From contig JAZKJV010005540.1 in the NCBI GenBank assembly GCA_037367405.1, positions 1-64,000 of the forward strand: a stretch of DNA of 64,000 nucleotides, read 5' to 3'. The notes beneath the pieces were generated by a model, which was not told the DNA's origin, did no database searches, and was given only the letters and a program-made list of their open reading frames with translations. Of this stretch, positions 62,159-64,000 are shown in pieces. Origin of the DNA: Ottelia alismoides. Lineage: Eukaryota; Streptophyta; Magnoliopsida; Alismatales; Hydrocharitaceae. Made by a program: the position numbers and the translations under genes. The stretch's first letter is position 1. Each line of letters begins with the position of its first letter.

Positions 62159-62557
62159 GTGCCTTTGAAAGCTGTTTTCACGACTGGAATTTTCACTCTA
62201 GTGACATCAATGTCTTGGGGACAAAGTGCTGAAAGTCTGCGCAAGCAGGAGGAAGCCATTCGTGAGAATATGCTCGTGATTTCGCGTCAGCTGGGAGTGG
62301 ACTGCACCGCTTGTCACACGACGAAGAATTTCAAATCCAATGAAAAACCTGAGTTCAAAAAAGCACTCGAGCACATGAAACTCACCCAACTCTTGATTGA
62401 TCACGGAATGGATGGGAAAAACAAAACCCAAAAAGCCGATTGCTATCTTTGCCACCGAGGAAAGCTGAAACCCGATTCTCTGGAAAAATTTGATCCTTTG
62501 ACCATGAAAAAAAACTCGCAAGAAAAACCAGACGAAATGCCCGAGAACTCTCCTTAA
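62159..62557 (+). CDS. Small c-type cytochrome with two heme motifs
   Basis: The GTG start at 62159 is preceded by GTGAGGAG and gives a signal peptide (VFTTGIFTLVTSMSWGQ). The 110-residue mature protein has two CxxCH motifs, GVDCTACHTTKN and ADCYLCHRGKLKP, about 50 residues apart, with histidines between them (HMKLTQLLIDHGMDG) that could be distal ligands. The arrangement resembles the photosynthetic-reaction-centre cytochrome family found in non-photosynthetic bacteria. It should be a periplasmic diheme electron carrier. It is convergent with the J-like gene, with 6 bp between the stops. Confidence 0.8.
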   Translation: MPLKAVFTTGIFTLVTSMSWGQSAESLRKQEEAIRENMLVISRQLGVDCTACHTTKNFKSNEKPEFKKALEHMKLTQLLIDHGMDGKNKTQKADCYLCHRGKLKPDSLEKFDPLTMKKNSQEKPDEMPENSP

Positions 62558-62563
62558 AAATAC

Positions 62564-62980
62564 TCAAGCTGATTTCTCGAGCAAAGCTCGATAAGCCACT
62601 TCTAAAAACTCCCGACTTTGGGCATCTGCCTCGGAGTGCATTTTTTTGTAAGCGGCCTCAATCATATTCCGCGAAGCTCCCCCCGGGAGTCCTAGAACCT
62701 CAAAAGCATCCCACATGTGGCCATTGTAGTTGAAAAAAGCATTGAGAGATTTCTCACCGCGAAACTGGTTGGCCATTTGGACTGTTTCAGGGTCAATTTG
62801 ATCTAAAGTTTTCTTTTGTTTTCGAGACTCTCCCAAAATCGAGGGACTGAGAGGGGTCGAGCTGGCGCTTGACTTCATTCTCAGACGACTCGGTCGCGGA
62901 TTTCCTCGTCGCCAAGCGAAAAGGGCGATAAGTCCGATGCCGATTGCCACATTGATCCATAAATAATCTTGGCTTGTCAT
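62564..62980 (-). CDS. Membrane-anchored J-like protein without HPD
   Basis: The start at 62980 (TSQDYLWINVAIGIGLIALF) gives an N-terminal membrane anchor followed by a basic, Ser-rich linker. The C-terminal 50 residues (WDAFEVLGLPGGASRNMIEA, AYKKMHSEADAQSREFLEVA) match a J domain in helices II and III, but the HPD tripeptide is replaced around KKMHSE, so DnaK stimulation is unlikely. Such degenerate J proteins often act as scaffolds. It is divergent from the Mrp gene by 47 bp. Confidence 0.65.
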   Translation of the reverse strand: MTSQDYLWINVAIGIGLIALFAWRRGNPRPSRLRMKSSASSTPLSPSILGESRKQKKTLDQIDPETVQMANQFRGEKSLNAFFNYNGHMWDAFEVLGLPGGASRNMIEAAYKKMHSEADAQSREFLEVAYRALLEKSA

Positions 62981-63027
62981 GACTCTTTCGATTATCCGTG
63001 TGAGTCTCCCCAATCTCAAGGAGATTT

Positions 63028-63822
63028 ATGGCACAAATGAACCCTTTTGATCAGCAACAAGCCATTCCCGGTGTGAAACATATTCTTGCGGTTTTTGCCG
63101 GCAAGGGAGGTGTTGGGAAAAGCACCGTAGCTCTGAATCTGGCTTCGGCCTTAAGCAAAAAATTTAACGTCGGCTTGCTCGACGCCGACATCTACGGCCC
63201 TTCCATTCCCCGAATGACGGGCAGCTTGAATCAAAAACCTTTGGTCACCGCCGAGAATAAAATCGAACCTCTCACTCGGTTTGGCCTCAAACTCATGAGC
63301 ATGGGTTATTTGGTTGAAGAAGGGCTCGCTGTTGTCTGGCGAGGTCCCATGCTTTTCAAAGCTATGGATCAATTTTTGCGAGACGTCCAATGGGGCGAGC
63401 TGGATTTTTTGATTGTCGATCTTCCCCCGGGAACTGGAGACGTCCACTTGTCCTTGGCCCAGAAAGTTCCCGTGGCCGGCGCCTTGGCCGTTAGCACTCC
63501 CCAAAACTTAGCTTTGATCGATGTCAAAAAAGCCATCGATATGTGGAAGCGAGTCAATGTCCCGGTCCTGGGCCTCGTTGAAAATATGAGCTATCTTTTG
63601 GCACCCGGAACAAATGAGAAAATTCAATTGTTTCCAAAAGGAGAACTCGAATCTTATTTGGATTCGGCTCGAATTGCAAAATTGGGCGAAGTGCCTTTTA
63701 ACCCAGGCCTGGCTTTGTCCTCAGAAGCTGGACTTCCCATTCTTGAGAGCCATCCTCAAAGCCGCGAAGCCGAAGCTTTTGTCGCTTTGGCAGAAAAAGT
63801 CGCCAACCTTTTGGTCAAATAA
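63028..63822 (+). CDS. Mrp/NBP35-family ATPase lacking the CxxC motif
   Basis: A 264-residue P-loop protein with the deviant Walker A AVFAGKGGVGKSTVALNLAS, the switch motif GLLDADIYGPSIPRM and FLIVDLPPGTGDVHLSLAQK, the last being diagnostic of Mrp. Iron-sulfur carriers of this family have a CxxC after ENMSYF (for the bridging cluster); here the sequence is ENMSYLLAPGTNEKIQLF without cysteine. It is therefore an Mrp-like ATPase that may not carry a cluster in the usual way. AAGGAG precedes the ATG. A cysteine-rich CPXCG gene follows 1 bp after its stop. Confidence 0.85.
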   Translation: MAQMNPFDQQQAIPGVKHILAVFAGKGGVGKSTVALNLASALSKKFNVGLLDADIYGPSIPRMTGSLNQKPLVTAENKIEPLTRFGLKLMSMGYLVEEGLAVVWRGPMLFKAMDQFLRDVQWGELDFLIVDLPPGTGDVHLSLAQKVPVAGALAVSTPQNLALIDVKKAIDMWKRVNVPVLGLVENMSYLLAPGTNEKIQLFPKGELESYLDSARIAKLGEVPFNPGLALSSEAGLPILESHPQSREAEAFVALAEKVANLLVK

Positions 63823-63823
63823 A

Positions 63824-64000
63824 ATGGATCAGCTCGAGAAACATTTTCGCTGCCCCTATTGTCGAGAAAAAATCTCGATGTTGTTGGATTTGAGCGAGGA
63901 TTCGACTCAAACTTACATTGAGGATTGCGAAGTTTGCTGTCGTCCTATTCAGATCTCTTTCACGGCCGATCAAGGGGAGCTCTTGGAATTTTCCAAAGAA
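63824..64000 (+). CDS. CPXCG-motif cysteine-rich protein (cut by window edge)
   Basis: The ATG at 63824 lies 1 bp after the Mrp stop. The 59 visible codons show two CxxC-like pairs, HFRCPYCREKIS and EDCEVCCRPIQIS, typical of the small CPXCG family that binds zinc. No stop is seen before 64000, so the end is missing or just outside. Being the direct partner of an Mrp that lacks its own CxxC, it could provide a metal site, but that is only a thought from position. Confidence 0.75.
   Translation, partial: MDQLEKHFRCPYCREKISMLLDLSEDSTQTYIEDCEVCCRPIQISFTADQGELLEFSKE

Overview
The window looks like chromosomal DNA of a Bdellovibrionota (Bdellovibrio-like) bacterium. The main reason is the plus-strand operon at 7.9-20.1 kb, which reads as an Agl/Glt-type gliding motor: MotA/TolQ-like and two ExbD/TolR-like subunits, TPR proteins, an AgmX/TonB-C protein and an outer-membrane barrel. 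Many small exported proteins and lipoproteins, a class II (B12) ribonucleotide reductase, and a TPR regulator with two DNA-binding domains fit the same group. This is inference from gene content; no database search was possible.

A technical point shapes the whole annotation. Roughly half of the longer genes change reading frame once or several times, usually at or next to short homopolymers, and both +1 and -1 shifts occur. Single-copy housekeeping genes (tyrS, rny, ftsY, smc, nrdJ, ppdK) are affected as often as accessory ones. I read most of these as uncorrected single-base indels in the assembly rather than real pseudogenes. Affected genes are given as one span with the approximate shift positions.

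Layout. 0-1.1 kb: short disjointed coding remnants that may derive from an Rhs/YD-repeat protein, a small lipoprotein, and two copies of a ~50 bp hairpin repeat. 1.1-4.3 kb (minus): photolyase, TIGR01777 epimerase, SRPBCC protein and BFD ferredoxin-like protein, with overlapping ends. 4.3-7.6 kb: ABC1/UbiB-like kinase, an exported protein, and two divergent QueD/PTPS-family genes. 7.9-20.1 kb: the gliding operon, starting with a VWA lipoprotein and a GYF-PilZ protein. 20-25 kb (minus): a phospholipase D-like lipoprotein, then a regulator translationally coupled to a small exported protein. 25-30 kb: exported and redox proteins (cytochrome c lipoprotein, YceI, a CxxCH-barrel protein, OsmC). 30-35 kb: a polytopic membrane protein, tRNA-Arg, TPM/TPM/LemA, and a RluA-methyltransferase fusion. 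35-40.7 kb: sodB with a clear terminator, queF, a TrmH-type methylase, an acyl-CoA dehydrogenase, cinA and a lipoprotein. 40.8-43.9 kb: two tandem alpha/beta-hydrolase lipoproteins. 44-48.6 kb: nrdJ, cysteine desulfurase, an IscA-type protein and an exported protein. 48.6-52.7 kb (minus): zapA, 5-formyl-THF cyclo-ligase, rny, tyrS and ferredoxin, tightly packed with start/stop overlaps. 53-62 kb (minus): smc-ftsY and glyS-ppdK. 62-64 kb: a diheme cytochrome, a J-like membrane protein, Mrp and a CPXCG protein cut by the window edge.

How the parts connect: the motor operon would couple proton flow (ExbB/ExbD-like subunits) through periplasmic TPR and TonB-C proteins to an outer-membrane barrel, with a possible c-di-GMP input through the PilZ domain. 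QueD and queF belong to queuosine synthesis. Cysteine desulfurase, the IscA-type protein, ferredoxin and Mrp are iron-sulfur related.
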